A DNA stretch of 64,000 bases from CAVPTL01 sp963729195 (GCA_963729195.1 CAVSNF010000027.1:1-64000), one strand, 5' to 3'; shown: positions 44,531-54,448, numbered from the stretch's first letter. The notes: a model not told the origin generated them from the sequence alone. Program-made: numbers and translations.

Positions 44531-45294
44531 TCACCATAAATCGCCGAGGGCGACGGTGATGGGCTCGCCGCTGATGCCGCTGGCGCCGTCTGAGCAGAGG
44601 AAGGCGATCGTGTGCACGATCTCGGCGGCGGTGGGGGTGCGCCCGGCCGCGTACGAGGCGTCGCGCTCGGCCCACACCTGCTCCACCGTGATCTTGCGCG
44701 AGCGGCGGCGATCGCCTCGGCCGAGCGATCGGCCATCTCCGTCCGCACCCAGCCGGGCAGCACCGCGTTGCACGTGACCGCGTGTGGCGCCAGGTCGAGC
44801 GCGGCCGCGCGCACCAACCCGATCACGCCGTGCTTGGAGGCGTCGTAGGCCGGCTCGGACGCGGCGGCGTGAAGGCCCGCGGTGGAGCTGACCACCACCA
44901 CCCGGCCCCAGCCGCGGTCGACCATGCCGGCGGTCGCCAGCCGGATCAGGTGAAACGAGGCGTCCAGATTGACCGCCATCGTCTCTCGCCAGACCGCCGG
45001 GTCGCTACGCCACACCGCCCGTTCGCGGGCCGACCCCACGCCGGCGGCGTGCACCAGCACGTCCACCCGGCCCAGTCGCCGCTCGGTCTCCGCGACCGCC
45101 AAGGCGCAGCCCTCCTCAGTGGCGAGATCCGCCACCACGTGGTCGACGCCGGTCTGCTCGCTGAGCTCGGCCAGGCGATCGGCGCGGCGGGCGACCGCCA
45201 TCACTCGCATGCCTCCATTTGCCAACTCGACTGCGGTCGCGCGGCCGATCCCGCTGGACGCGCCTGTGACCAGAGCCACGCGTTGATCGTTCAT
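44531..45294 (-). CDS. SDR family oxidoreductase, frameshifted
   Basis: A short-chain dehydrogenase starting at ATG 45294. Cofactor loop TGASSGIGRATAVELANGG, VLVHAAGVGSAR after strand four, VVVVSSTAGLHAAASEPAYD then ASKHG, giving the full Ser-Tyr-Lys set, and CNAVLPGWVRTEM. A slip near 44700 moves the end to another frame: RTPTAAEIVHTIAFLCSDGA then SGISGEPITVALG, the normal SDR C-terminus. The cofactor and substrate are unknown. It lies 8 bp downstream of the amine oxidase gene on the same strand. Confidence 0.85.
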
Positions 45295-45302
45295 GTCTTG
45301 CA

Positions 45303-46991
45303 TCAGTATGGCAGGTTCGCGAGCGAGGCCGGCACGGGGATGCGCAGCTTCTTCATGATCTCGACGGCGGTGCGATCGCCGCTCTCGACGCCGCCGTTGA
45401 GGAATCCCTGGCTGTACGTCGAGGTGGCCTCGCCGGCGAAATGCACGTTCCCCTCAGCCTTGCCCAGGCCTCCCCAGAAACGGGTGTACTGGCCCGGCCC
45501 AAACGCGGCGTAGCTCCCCCGCGTCCACGGATCGTGGGGCCACAGATCGGCCCAGGCGTGGCCGTTGAAGTGTGCTCGGCTGCCGGGTATCGCGGAGTTG
45601 ATCCGGCTCAGCACTGCGTCGCGAAGGTGGGCCGTGGCGGGGGCATGCGGAGTTGGCCCACGCCACGACTGGGCGGTACGTCCACCGGCATAGACGGTGA
45701 TCAGCCCGGCGCTGCCCGGCTCCATCGCCGAGCTCTCCCAGGTATCGAAGTCGGGATCGGCCGACGTCATCGTCGCGCTCCAGTCGTGCATCAGCCACGG
45801 CCTGCGGTCGTATTGCAGGATCAGCTTGGCGTCCTGCCCCATCGCCAACTCGCGGATGGCCGCGCGTTTGCGTGGGCTGACCCCGAGGCCGCGCAGCTCC
45901 ACGTCCCGCAGGGTGGTGAACGGCAGCGTCAGAATCACCAGGTCGGCGATCACCGGGTGCGCGACGCCGTCGAAATCGAGCTGGTAGGAGCCGCCGGGAC
46001 GGCGACGGATGCACCTCAGCACCGACTCGCGGTGGACGTGGCCCGCCGGGATCGTGTCGATCGCGCGGTGGATGATCTGGTCGTTTCCGCCGCGCACGTG
46101 CCAGCGCTCGTCCCCGCCGGGCTCGGGGATGATCAGATAGTCGATCCAGTTGAGTGCCGACAGGCGATCGAGGTTGAGGCCGTACCAGCCCGTCATGGTC
46201 TGGTCGAGCCACTGTCCCAGGTCTGAGTGCAGCACCCCCGGGACGTGCTGGGAGAGCCACTCGGCCATCGACAGCTGATCGACCAGCTTCGCCCTGGCGG
46301 TCGCCGTGGGATGGGTGATCGCGGCTGCGTTGATGCTGCCGTTTGGCCGGATCACCCCGACCCGCTTGGCCTCGGCGGTGACCGCCGCCTGGACCGGCTT
46401 CATGCCGACGCTGATCTGGTGCTGGGTGAAGTCCTTGCCGCGCACCCAGTTGGGCGAGAAGTCGCCGTACTTGGCCGCGTACAGGTCGTCCAGTGCCAAG
46501 CCGAGCTGCTTCACCAGCTGCCGGATGTGGACGTGGCGACTGTCGATGAACTCGCCGCCGTGCTCGCCGATCTGGCCGTCGGCGAAGCCGTGCGCAGTCC
46601 AGCAGCGCCCGCCCAGTCGCTCGCGGGCCTCGTACAGATGGGCGTGCACGCCCACCTTGTGCAGCTGGTAGGCGGCGGCGACGCCCGCCAGGCCCGCGCC
46701 CACGATCACGACCCTGGCGTCACTCGCCGATCGGGCAGACGCACCGGCGTCGGACGGGCGCGTCCCATAGGCCGCCAGCATCGCCGCGGCGCCGAGCGCA
46801 CCGCCTGTGGCGATCAGCTGCCGTCGCGAAAGCCGTGCGACGGTCTGCTCGAACTCCACCGGCGGTTCGCCCGGTTGCTGCCGCAGGACTGCCTGGGAGT
46901 GCTCCTTGACCGCCCGCGCGATCCCCGACCGGCGGCCCCCATGCGACCGTTGCCGTTCCCCGGCGTCATCTCCTGCGCTCACACTACCCAT
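45303..46991 (-). CDS. Flavin monoamine oxidase, Tat-exported
   Basis: About 562 residues from ATG 46991. A twin-arginine signal is visible at residues 55-80, SRRQLIATGGALGAAAMLAA, so the folded enzyme is probably exported. The FAD domain begins VVIVGAGLAGVAAAYQLHKV, followed by YEARERLGGRCWTAHGFADG with the conserved Gly-Gly-Arg. The C-terminal FAD-binding segment is GNVHFAGEATSTYSQGFLNG GVESG. These are the marks of amine oxidases such as MAO, putrescine or L-amino acid oxidase. Substrate could be an amine; the SDR downstream might reduce or oxidise the resulting aldehyde, but that is inference. Confidence 0.88.
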   Translation of the reverse strand: MGSVSAGDDAGERQRSHGGRRSGIARAVKEHSQAVLRQQPGEPPVEFEQTVARLSRRQLIATGGALGAAAMLAAYGTRPSDAGASARSASDARVVIVGAGLAGVAAAYQLHKVGVHAHLYEARERLGGRCWTAHGFADGQIGEHGGEFIDSRHVHIRQLVKQLGLALDDLYAAKYGDFSPNWVRGKDFTQHQISVGMKPVQAAVTAEAKRVGVIRPNGSINAAAITHPTATARAKLVDQLSMAEWLSQHVPGVLHSDLGQWLDQTMTGWYGLNLDRLSALNWIDYLIIPEPGGDERWHVRGGNDQIIHRAIDTIPAGHVHRESVLRCIRRRPGGSYQLDFDGVAHPVIADLVILTLPFTTLRDVELRGLGVSPRKRAAIRELAMGQDAKLILQYDRRPWLMHDWSATMTSADPDFDTWESSAMEPGSAGLITVYAGGRTAQSWRGPTPHAPATAHLRDAVLSRINSAIPGSRAHFNGHAWADLWPHDPWTRGSYAAFGPGQYTRFWGGLGKAEGNVHFAGEATSTYSQGFLNGGVESGDRTAVEIMKKLRIPVPASLANLPY

Positions 46992-47073
46992 CCCTCTCCA
47001 TGCACTGAATATACATTCAGTTCGAACCGTCGCGCGGCGACATCCGTCACATTTCATCTAACGTACTGGCGTT

Positions 47074-47691
47074 GTGAATCCCTCTGAGCTGATCGACGCC
47101 GGGGCCGCCGTGGTGGCCAAACAGCTCACCTGGGGGACATCCGGAAACATCAGTGTGCGGGTCGACCGGCACCGGTTCTTGATCTCGGCGTCGGGAGTGC
47201 GGCTGGGGGAGCTCACGCTCGAGGGCATCGCCTCCTGTTCGATCGACGAGGATCACTGGGAAGGCCCTCGGCGGCCGTCGGTCGAGACCGGCATGCACCG
47301 AGCGGTGTATGCCGCCCGCCCGGACGTGGACGTGGTGCTGCACTGCTCGCCCTTCTTCACCACCCTGGTGGCGTCGTCGGCGATCCCCGTCGACCCGTAT
47401 GTCACCACCGACAGCGTCTACTACGTCGGCGAGGTCGGCCGGGTCGGCTTCGAGCTACCGGGCACGGCCGACTTGGCCGCGGCCGTTGCCGCCGCGATCC
47501 CGCCGGTGGATGTGCTGCTGCTCGAAAACCACGGCTGCGTGTGCGTCGCTGCGACGCTCGACGAGGCGATCAACCGAGCCGAGGCGGTCGAGGTGCTGTG
47601 CCGTATGCTGGTCGCAGAAGCGCAGGGGTTTCCACTGCGGCGGCTGGGGCTCGACGATGTGGCGCGGCTGCGCGGCCAGGGAACCGTTTAG
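47074..47691 (+). CDS. Class II aldolase/adducin family protein
   Basis: A 205-residue protein of the fuculose-phosphate aldolase fold. The N-terminal LTWGTSGNISVRV and LISASGVRLGELTLEG bind the phosphate in the family. The acidic catalytic residue is in RPSVETGMHRAVYAARPDVD. The metal site normally holds HxH and a later His: here the first pair reads VLHCSPFF, so the second His is replaced by Ser after a Cys, while the later ENHGCVC keeps its His. Activity may be altered. GTG 47074 is the start. It converges on the IclR gene, stops overlapping by 4 bases. Confidence 0.82.
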   Translation: MNPSELIDAGAAVVAKQLTWGTSGNISVRVDRHRFLISASGVRLGELTLEGIASCSIDEDHWEGPRRPSVETGMHRAVYAARPDVDVVLHCSPFFTTLVASSAIPVDPYVTTDSVYYVGEVGRVGFELPGTADLAAAVAAAIPPVDVLLLENHGCVCVAATLDEAINRAEAVEVLCRMLVAEAQGFPLRRLGLDDVARLRGQGTV

Positions 47692-48488
47692 CGGGCCGGC
47701 ACTCTGTGTCCGATCCGTCGCGAGATCTCGTCGGCGGTTCGCCGTAGCGGCGGGCCGAGCCGGGCAGTGAGGTCGTCCATTGACACCATCGAGCGGTGCA
47801 CCGCCAGGTTCACCGCGGCGATCGGTTCTCCGGATGATGTGCGTATTGCAACTGCGATCGACCGCAGACCGTAAGCCAGTTCCTCGTTGTTCACGGCGAA
47901 GCCGGTTGCCCGGATGCGTGCGAGCTCGTTGATCAACCCGACGCGCTCGGTGTGTGTATTGGGGCCGCGCTGAATCATGTCAGTGTTTTCGAGCACCACT
48001 CGCAGGTCGGGTTCCGTTAGATGGGCGAGCATCACCTTTCCCATCGATGTGCAGTAGGCGGGCAGCCGCGAGCCCACGTGCAGGTTGAGATCGATCTGGC
48101 TCTGCCCTGGCCGCGGACTGCGAACGCGGTCGATGTAGACAATGTCGACGGCATCCATGATCGCCATGTTCACTGTGTGGCCCGTTGAGTCGCTCAGATC
48201 CTGCAGATGCGGGGCGGCAATTTCCCTCAACTCCATCGAATTAATCGCCGAGAAGCCGAGGTCGAGCACTCGCATGCCCAGCCGGTACTTCCGGGTGGAC
48301 GCGTCCTGTTGGAGGTAGCCCAACCGGTTGAGGGTGGAGACATAGCGGTGCACCGTGCTGCGGTTGAGGTCAAGCAGTCGTGCCAGTTCGCTGATGCCCA
48401 GCGACGGCTCCTCGGGTCGGAACGCGGACAGGATTGCGAGTCCGCGCTCAAGGGATTGCGTCTGCGCTCGTCGTGGGGTTTCGGTCAT
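47688..48488 (-). CDS. IclR-family regulator (PcaR/PobR-like)
   Basis: About 266 residues. The winged helix (SLERGLAILSAFRPEEPSLG, ISELARLLDLNRSTVHRYVS, LNRLGYLQQDASTRKYRLGM) is followed by the IclR effector-binding domain (VDIVYIDRVRSPRPGQSQID, RLPAYCTSMGKVMLAHLTE). It closely resembles PcaR/PobR-type activators that respond to 4-hydroxybenzoate, beta-ketoadipate or similar compounds. It is divergent from the aromatic operon, which would make it the pathway-specific regulator. ATG 48488 is used; an upstream start at 48497 is possible. Confidence 0.9.
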   Translation of the reverse strand: MTETPRRAQTQSLERGLAILSAFRPEEPSLGISELARLLDLNRSTVHRYVSTLNRLGYLQQDASTRKYRLGMRVLDLGFSAINSMELREIAAPHLQDLSDSTGHTVNMAIMDAVDIVYIDRVRSPRPGQSQIDLNLHVGSRLPAYCTSMGKVMLAHLTEPDLRVVLENTDMIQRGPNTHTERVGLINELARIRATGFAVNNEELAYGLRSIAVAIRTSSGEPIAAVNLAVHRSMVSMDDLTARLGPPLRRTADEISRRIGHRVPAR

Positions 48489-48508
48489 CGCGACCACATT
48501 GAATCACA

Positions 48509-48529
48509 GTTTGTTCCGCATACCGAAAC
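48509..48529. promoter_or_regulatory. IclR-type operator candidate and promoter of the aromatic operon
   Basis: TTCCG and CGAAA flank CATAC within a partly symmetric 21-bp stretch (GTTTG at the left, CGAAAC at the right), in the divergent region. A TTGACA at 48536-48541 follows; no good -10 box was recognised 17 bp later. The position suits PcaR/PobR-type activation. Confidence 0.4.
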
Positions 48530-48600
48530 GCCGTCTTGACATGAGAACACGGTGGCTGCAACGATCACGCCACCGGCGTCCTCAACGGAGGGGTGTTTTC

Positions 48601-49948
48601 ATGTCGCACGATGAAGGGAACGAGTTCTCGCGCCTCAACCGGCGCCAACTCGTCACGCGCGGAGGCCTTGGGGTTGGTGGCCTCGTGTTGGGCGGCGCCG
48701 CTGCCGCCTGTGGCAGCAGTAGCAGCAGCGACTCCTCGGGCTCGGGGTCTGGTGGGGGTACCGCAGGCACGATCAAGATCGGATTCGTGAGCCCGTTGAC
48801 CGGACCGGCGGCCGGCTTCGGCGAGCCCGACCCGTACGTGATCAGCCTGGCCAAGAAGGCGTTCGCCAAGGGCATCACGTCAGGCGGCAAGAAGTACGAC
48901 GTCGAGGTCATCAACAAGGACAGCCAGGCCACGCCTTCGGTCAGCGCCCAGGTATCGCAGGACCTGATCACCTCCGATGGGGTCGACATCATGCTTGCCA
49001 CCTCGACCCCCGAATCGGTCAACCCTGCGTCCGACGCGGCCGAGGCGGCCGGGGTTCCTTGTATCTCCACCGTGGTGCCGTGGGAGGCGTGGTACTTCGG
49101 CCGGGGCGCGAAGCCGGGTGAGCCGTCGCCGTTCCGGTACACGTATCACTTCTGCTTTGGCGTGCAGAACTTCGCCAACACCTACACCAGCCTGTGGCCC
49201 CAGGTGCCGACCGAACAAGACGGTCGGCGTGATGTGGCCGAACGACGCCGACGGCAACGCCATCCGCGAGAGCCTCGGGCCGCTGCTGAAGAAGGCGGGC
49301 TACACGATCATCGACCCAGGCGCGTACCAGGACGGGTCCAACGACTACTCGTCCCAGATCGCACTATTCAAGTCCAAGAACTGCGAGATCTTCAACACCT
49401 TCCCCATCCCGCCCGACTTCGCGACATTCTGGAGGCAGGCCGCACAACAGGGCTACACCAAGATGGTCAAGATCGCCCAGATCGCAAAGACGGGGCTGTT
49501 CTCGTCTCAGGTGGAGGCGTTGGGAAGCCTCGGCAAGAATCTGGCGACCGGGTTCTATTGGGGTGAGACGTGGCCGTATTCGTCGTCGCTGACGGGTATC
49601 TCGAACGCCGATCTGGCGTCAGGGTACGAGGCCGAGAGCGGCAAGCAGTGGAACCAGCAGCTCGGCCCCAGCATGGCGTTGTTCGACGTCGCCAACGCAG
49701 TGCTGATCAAAAGCGGCGATCCCAAGAACAAGCAGAAGGTGGCCGACACCATGAAGACGCTTCAGGTGGACACCACCTTGGGGTCGCTCCAATGGGGCAA
49801 AGGGCCGGTGCCGAACGTGGTGCAGACGCCGATCCCCGGCGGACAGTGGGTCAAGGGCACGAAGTGGCCACTGGAGTTCCAGTTTTGCGAGAATCACGAC
49901 GACCCGCAGATTCCGGTCGCCGGCAAGCTGGTTCCGTATAACTCATAG
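48601..49948 (+). CDS. Liv-type ABC transporter substrate-binding lipoprotein, frameshifted
   Basis: A periplasmic-type binding protein of about 448 residues. The N-terminus LNRRQLVTRGGLGVGGLVLG and AAAACGSSS combine a Tat-like motif with a lipobox Cys. The mature domain reads TIKIGFVSPLTGPAAGFGEP and NKDSQATPSVSAQVSQDLIT, as in leucine/isoleucine/valine and aromatic-acid binding proteins. A slip near 49220 is followed by VGVMWPNDADGNAIRESLGP and FKSKNCEIFNTFPIPPDFAT. As the first gene of the catabolic operon, it should capture the aromatic substrate. ATG 48601 follows GGAGG. Confidence 0.85.
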
Positions 49949-50688
49949 TGCAGCAAGAGCAGTCCACAGCGCTCGTTGATGCGGTGGGAGTCCGCAAGCG
50001 CTTCGGGGCATTGACGGTGATCGACGGCGTCGACTTCGCGGTCAGCGAGGGCGACGCCGTCGGTATCGTCGGGCCCAACGGAGCCGGCAAGACGACGCTG
50101 CTCAACATCCTCTCCGGGGCCCTCAAAGCCGACCAGGGCACGGTGTCGTTCGCCGGCGCGGACGTGACCCGGATGTCTGCAGCGAAACGCTGCCGGCTGG
50201 GGATCGGACGTGCCCACCAGATCCCAAAGCCGTTCACCGGGATGACGGTCTTCGAGAACGTGTTCGTGGGAGCGACTGCTGGTGGCGGCGCCCGTGGCCA
50301 GGCGGCCTGCGACGTCTCCACCCACGTGCTCGACTCGTGCGGTCTGCTGGATCTCGCAAACCGGCGGGCCGAGAGTCTGGGGCTGCTCCACCGAAAGCGG
50401 TTGGAGATGGCCCGCGCCCTGGCCACCCGGCCGCGGCTGCTACTACTGGATGAGATCGGCGCGGGCCTGACCGACGCTGAGTCCGGCGCGCTGCTGGAGA
50501 CGATCGCCGACATCCGCGCCCAGGGAGTCGCCATCGTCTGGATTGAGCACGTCGTACACATGCTCGTGCAGGCGATCGACCGACTCGTGTGCATGGATGC
50601 CGGTCGGGTGCTCGCTGAGGGTGACCCCGTTGCGGTGATGGCGGACGCCCGCGTGATCGATGCGTATCTGGGGACGCGGGTCGCGTGA
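49948..50688 (+). CDS. livG: Liv-type ABC transporter ATPase LivG
   Basis: A 246-residue ATPase. Walker A GPNGAGKTTLLNILSGAL, Q-loop GIGRAHQIPKPFTGMTVFEN, a signature region in LGLLHRKRLEMARALAT and Walker B LLLLDEIGAGLTDAES are present. The GTG start at 49948 overlaps the last base of the preceding TAG stop. The sequence QIPKPFTGMTVFENVFVGA is typical of LivG-type subunits of aromatic and branched-chain importers. Confidence 0.92.
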   Translation: MQQEQSTALVDAVGVRKRFGALTVIDGVDFAVSEGDAVGIVGPNGAGKTTLLNILSGALKADQGTVSFAGADVTRMSAAKRCRLGIGRAHQIPKPFTGMTVFENVFVGATAGGGARGQAACDVSTHVLDSCGLLDLANRRAESLGLLHRKRLEMARALATRPRLLLLDEIGAGLTDAESGALLETIADIRAQGVAIVWIEHVVHMLVQAIDRLVCMDAGRVLAEGDPVAVMADARVIDAYLGTRVA

Positions 50689-51404
50689 GCGTGCTCGAAG
50701 CCGACTCTCTGGATGCCGCCCACGGTCTGCTCCAGGCTGTGCGCGGCGTGTCTTTGCGGCTCGAACAGGGCGAAACCGTCGCACTGGTGGGTGCCAACGG
50801 CGCCGGCAAGACGACGCTACTGCGCACGCTCGCGGGAGCCCACAGAGCCGCGGCCGGCACCGTCAGCCTTGAGGGGCGCGATGTCACGCGGGTGCCCGCA
50901 TTCAAGCGGGTGGCGCAGGGCATAGCGCTTGTGCCGGAAGGCCGTCGATTGTTCCCCGGGCTGACGGTTGACGAGAACCTCCGGATCGGTGCCGCGACCG
51001 GCCGCAGCGGCCACTGGAACGTCGACACGGTGGTGGAAGCATTTCCGCTGCTGAAGCCGCTGCGCGGTCGCCGCGCGGGAAATCTCTCAGGCGGCGAGCA
51101 GCAGGCGACCGCAATCGGCAGGGCGCTGATGAGCAATCCGATCGTACTGCTGCTCGACGAGGTCTCGCTGGGGCTGGCGCCGTTGGCCGTCGACGGCGTG
51201 TACGAGTCGCTGCGGACCGTCGTCAGCCAGGGGGCGACGGTGCTACTGGTCGAGCAGGACTTGGAGCGGGCCCTGGGGTTCGCCGACCGGGTGGTGTGCA
51301 TGCTCGAGGGCCGGGTCGTGCTCGAGGACAGGGCCGATTCGGCTGCCCGCGAGAAGATCACCCAGGCCTATTTCGGCCTGCACATCACGGCCGGAGGAGG
51401 GTGA
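50685..51404 (+). CDS. livF: Liv-type ABC transporter ATPase LivF
   Basis: A 239-residue ATPase. Walker A GANGAGKTTLLRTLAGAH, ALVPEGRRLFPGLTVDENLR, signature NLSGGEQQATAIGRALMSNP and Walker B VLLLDEVSLGLAPLAVDGVY mark LivF. The GTG at 50685 overlaps livG's stop (GTGA). It pairs with LivG to drive the LivHM permease. Confidence 0.92.
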   Translation: MSVLEADSLDAAHGLLQAVRGVSLRLEQGETVALVGANGAGKTTLLRTLAGAHRAAAGTVSLEGRDVTRVPAFKRVAQGIALVPEGRRLFPGLTVDENLRIGAATGRSGHWNVDTVVEAFPLLKPLRGRRAGNLSGGEQQATAIGRALMSNPIVLLLDEVSLGLAPLAVDGVYESLRTVVSQGATVLLVEQDLERALGFADRVVCMLEGRVVLEDRADSAAREKITQAYFGLHITAGGG

Positions 51405-51405
51405 A

Positions 51406-52284
51406 GTGACCTGGGTCAACGTGATCGTGCAAGGCGTCCTCTTGGGAGGGGTCTATGCCCTCCTGGCGTGCGGCCTTTCGCTGATGTACGGGGTCATGCG
51501 GATCATCAACCTGGCGCATGGAGATCTCGCAGTGGTCGGCGCGTACCTGGTGGCGGTCGTGCTCGATCACTACAGCGTGTCGCCGTTCGTCGGCTTCGCG
51601 GCCGTGCTTCCGGTGATGCTCCTGATCGGCTACGTGCTTCAGCGAACGATTCTCGATCGCAGCCTGCGTTCGGGCATGCTGACCCCGATCCTGGCCACCT
51701 TCGGCCTTTCGATCGCCATCCAAAACGTCCTCCTGAACCGATTTTCACCGGATGTCAGATCGCTCGGTGGGGACGCTGGTTCGCTGACCACGGCCAGCTG
51801 GAAGATCACCGATCAGCTGGCGGTCTCAGCGCTCGGCGCGCTCACCCTCGCCACTGCGGTTGCGGTCATCGGCGGGCTGCAGCTGTTCCTGCACCGCACC
51901 CGCTGGGGATCAATGATGCGGGCGACCGCCCAAGATGTCGACTCGGCCGAGCTGGTGGGGATCAACTCGCGCTCGGTGTACGCCTGGGCGACGGCGCTGG
52001 CGGTCGCGATCGCGGCCCTTGGTGGGGTCTTTCTCGGTATTCGCTCGACGTTCGATCCCACCGCCGGCCCCACCCAGCTGATCTTTGCCTTTGAGACGGT
52101 GGTGATCGGCGGTCTTGGGTCGCTGTGGGGCACCTTGATCGGTGGCGTGCTGCTGGGGGTTTCCCAAACGATTGGAGCCAAGATCGATCCTCAGTACTCG
52201 ATTCTGGCCGGCGACCTGGTGTTCCTGGTGGTGATCGCCTTTCGCGGCGGCGGTCTGATCACCCGCAGGGGGACGACGGTATGA
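51406..52284 (+). CDS. livH: Liv-type ABC transporter permease LivH
   Basis: A 292-residue permease with about eight membrane helices. It has the LivH opening QGVLLGGVYALLACGLSLMY, GVMRIINLAHGDLAVVGAYL and ATAQDVDSAELVGINSRSVY, the coupling loop. It begins with GTG 51406, one base after the livF stop, so it is coupled to it. Confidence 0.92.
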   Translation: MTWVNVIVQGVLLGGVYALLACGLSLMYGVMRIINLAHGDLAVVGAYLVAVVLDHYSVSPFVGFAAVLPVMLLIGYVLQRTILDRSLRSGMLTPILATFGLSIAIQNVLLNRFSPDVRSLGGDAGSLTTASWKITDQLAVSALGALTLATAVAVIGGLQLFLHRTRWGSMMRATAQDVDSAELVGINSRSVYAWATALAVAIAALGGVFLGIRSTFDPTAGPTQLIFAFETVVIGGLGSLWGTLIGGVLLGVSQTIGAKIDPQYSILAGDLVFLVVIAFRGGGLITRRGTTV

Positions 52285-53321
52285 CCGATATGGCGACTGC
52301 CACGATTCCGCCGCGCGGCCGCATGCGCCGCTGGACGCCGCTGTCGACGGGTGCGGTGACCGTCAGCATCGCGCTGGCGGTGGCCTTGGTGTTCGTGCCG
52401 ATGACGCTCAGCTCCAACACCACTCAGAAGCTGACCTCATTCTTGATCCTGGTTGTCATGGCGGTGATGTGGAACGCACTGGCAGGCTTTGGCGGGATGG
52501 TGTCGATCGGCCAGCAGGCGTTCATCGGCCTGGGCGCATACGGCACCGTATGGTTTGTCCACCACGGCCAGAAGCCGTACATCGCGATGGTGCTGGCAAC
52601 GGTCTTCTGCGGGCTGCTGTCGCTTCCGCTTTCGGTGTTCATGCTGCGACTTCGGGCGGCCCAGTTCGCAATCGCGATGTGGGTGGTGGCCGACGTGGCG
52701 GCGATCCTGGTCACGCTTGACTCCAGCTTGGGTGCGGGTACCGGTACGTCTCTGATCGAGTTCAACTATTACGAGCCCGCGCAGCGACAGGAGTACACAT
52801 ATTGGTGGGCGCTGGCCGCGGCGGTGATCTCCCTGGCGGTGGTATTCGTGCTGCTGCGCAGCCCACTCGGAGCTTCGCTGCAGGCTATCCGCGACGACGA
52901 CGAGGCAGCGGCCTCCCTGGGAGTGCGGGTCACCAGCGGCAAACGGGTGCTGTTTGTGGTTGCGGCGCTGGGATGTGGAGCGGCCGGGGCGGCCACGCTT
53001 GCCAACACCCTCTTCATCGAACCGACGTCCATCTTCTCGGTGCAGTACACGGCCTACATGGTGTTCATGGTGCTGGTCGGGGGGCTGGGTACGTTCGAGG
53101 GGCCGGTGCTGGGAGCGCTGGTGCTCTTCATCATCCAGACGGAGTTCGTCGACAACGGCACGCTGTACCTCACCGGGCTGGGGCTGACCGCGATCATCTT
53201 CGCGATCTTCCTGCCGCGTGGTGTGTGGGGAACAATCGTCGACCGGTTCGGAATCCGGCTGTTACCTGTGGGGCGCGAGTTGGTGGTCGACCGGAAACAC
53301 GACGGAGGCGTGGACCCGTGA
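52281..53321 (+). CDS. livM: Liv-type ABC transporter permease LivM
   Basis: A 346-residue permease starting at ATG 52281, overlapping the livH stop by ATGA. LivM features are WNALAGFGGMVSIGQQAFIG, LSLPLSVFMLRLRAAQFAIA, ALAAAVISLAVVFVLLRSPL, the coupling loop AIRDDDEAAASLGVRVTSGK and MVLVGGLGTFEGPVLGALVL. With the binding protein and LivFGH it forms a five-gene importer placed ahead of the catabolic genes. Confidence 0.92.
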   Translation: MTDMATATIPPRGRMRRWTPLSTGAVTVSIALAVALVFVPMTLSSNTTQKLTSFLILVVMAVMWNALAGFGGMVSIGQQAFIGLGAYGTVWFVHHGQKPYIAMVLATVFCGLLSLPLSVFMLRLRAAQFAIAMWVVADVAAILVTLDSSLGAGTGTSLIEFNYYEPAQRQEYTYWWALAAAVISLAVVFVLLRSPLGASLQAIRDDDEAAASLGVRVTSGKRVLFVVAALGCGAAGAATLANTLFIEPTSIFSVQYTAYMVFMVLVGGLGTFEGPVLGALVLFIIQTEFVDNGTLYLTGLGLTAIIFAIFLPRGVWGTIVDRFGIRLLPVGRELVVDRKHDGGVDP

Positions 53322-54421
53322 GAATCACCGCGGCGGTAACAGCTGAGCGTGGAGCGCCGTTTACGCTCGAGCAGGTGGAGATGGGGGAGCCGCGATCGGG
53401 CGAGGTTGTGGTTCGGATTGCCGCAGCCGGCATCTGCCATACCGATCTGATCGTGCGCGACCAGTGGTATCCGGTGCCGCTGCCCGCGGTGCTGGGTCAC
53501 GAGGGCGCCGGGGTGGTGGAGCGGGTGGGCGAAGGCGTAACGACCGTCGTCCCGGGTGACCGGGTCGCGCTGAGCTACCACTCATGTGGCCAATGCCAGA
53601 CGTGCCTTGTGGGCAAGCCGTCCTACTGCTACCGGTTCTTCGAGCACAACTTCGGCGCCAGCCGCCCAGAAGACGGCTCCAGCTCGCTGTCGCGCAACGG
53701 CGACCTGCTGCATTCGCATTTCTTCGGGCAGTCGAGTTTCGCCACCCACTCGGTGGCAAATCAGCGCAACGTCGTACCGCTTGTGGAGGACATTCCACTC
53801 GAAGTCGTGGCCCCGTTTGGGTGCGGCATCCAGACCGGGGCCGGTGCGGTGCTGACGGTGCTCGATCCGCCCGCCGGGACGTCGATCGCGGTGTTCGGGA
53901 CGGGCGCGGTCGGTTTGGCGGCGGTGATGGCGGCGCGGATCGCTGGCTGCACCACCATCATCGGTATCGACGTGGTCCCCAGTCGGCTGGAGGTCGCTCG
54001 CGAGCTGGGGGCAACTCATACCGTGGATGTCACAAGCCGAGACGCGGTTGAGGCGATCACGGCGATCACCGGGTACGGCGCTGATTTCAGCCTCGAGACC
54101 ACCGGCTCTCCACTGGTGTTTCGTGAAGCGCTGGAATGTATCGCCCCCACGGGGGTGTGCGGACTGATTGGCGCACCCGCGTTCGGTACCGAAGTCACGT
54201 TCGATATGAACAGCATCCTGATTCCTGGGCGCACGGTCCGCGGCATCGTGGAAGGCGATAGCGTGCCGGGGGTGTTCATACCGCGGTTGACGGAGCTGTG
54301 GCGTCAGGGGCGGTTCCCGGTGGAGCGGATCATGACGTTCTACGACTTCGACCAGATCGATCAGGCCGCCGGTGACGCGGAGGCAGGGAGGGTCATCAAG
54401 CCGGTGCTTCGCATCGGATGA
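53318..54421 (+). CDS. Zinc-dependent (aryl-)alcohol dehydrogenase
   Basis: A 367-residue medium-chain dehydrogenase. The catalytic zinc site is AAGICHTDLIVRDQW plus LPAVLGHEGAGVVERVGEGV; the structural zinc Cys are in CGQCQTCLVGKPSYC. The NAD-binding motif is VFGTGAVGLAAVMAARIAGC and VASP-type ending GRTVRGIVEGDSVPGVFIPR is like aryl/benzyl alcohol dehydrogenases (XylB). It should oxidise an imported alcohol to its aldehyde. The GTG start at 53318 overlaps livM's TGA. Confidence 0.9.
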   Translation: MRITAAVTAERGAPFTLEQVEMGEPRSGEVVVRIAAAGICHTDLIVRDQWYPVPLPAVLGHEGAGVVERVGEGVTTVVPGDRVALSYHSCGQCQTCLVGKPSYCYRFFEHNFGASRPEDGSSSLSRNGDLLHSHFFGQSSFATHSVANQRNVVPLVEDIPLEVVAPFGCGIQTGAGAVLTVLDPPAGTSIAVFGTGAVGLAAVMAARIAGCTTIIGIDVVPSRLEVARELGATHTVDVTSRDAVEAITAITGYGADFSLETTGSPLVFREALECIAPTGVCGLIGAPAFGTEVTFDMNSILIPGRTVRGIVEGDSVPGVFIPRLTELWRQGRFPVERIMTFYDFDQIDQAAGDAEAGRVIKPVLRIG

Positions 54422-54448
54422 GTGGAAACCGAGGAGACGGAGGGGGAC

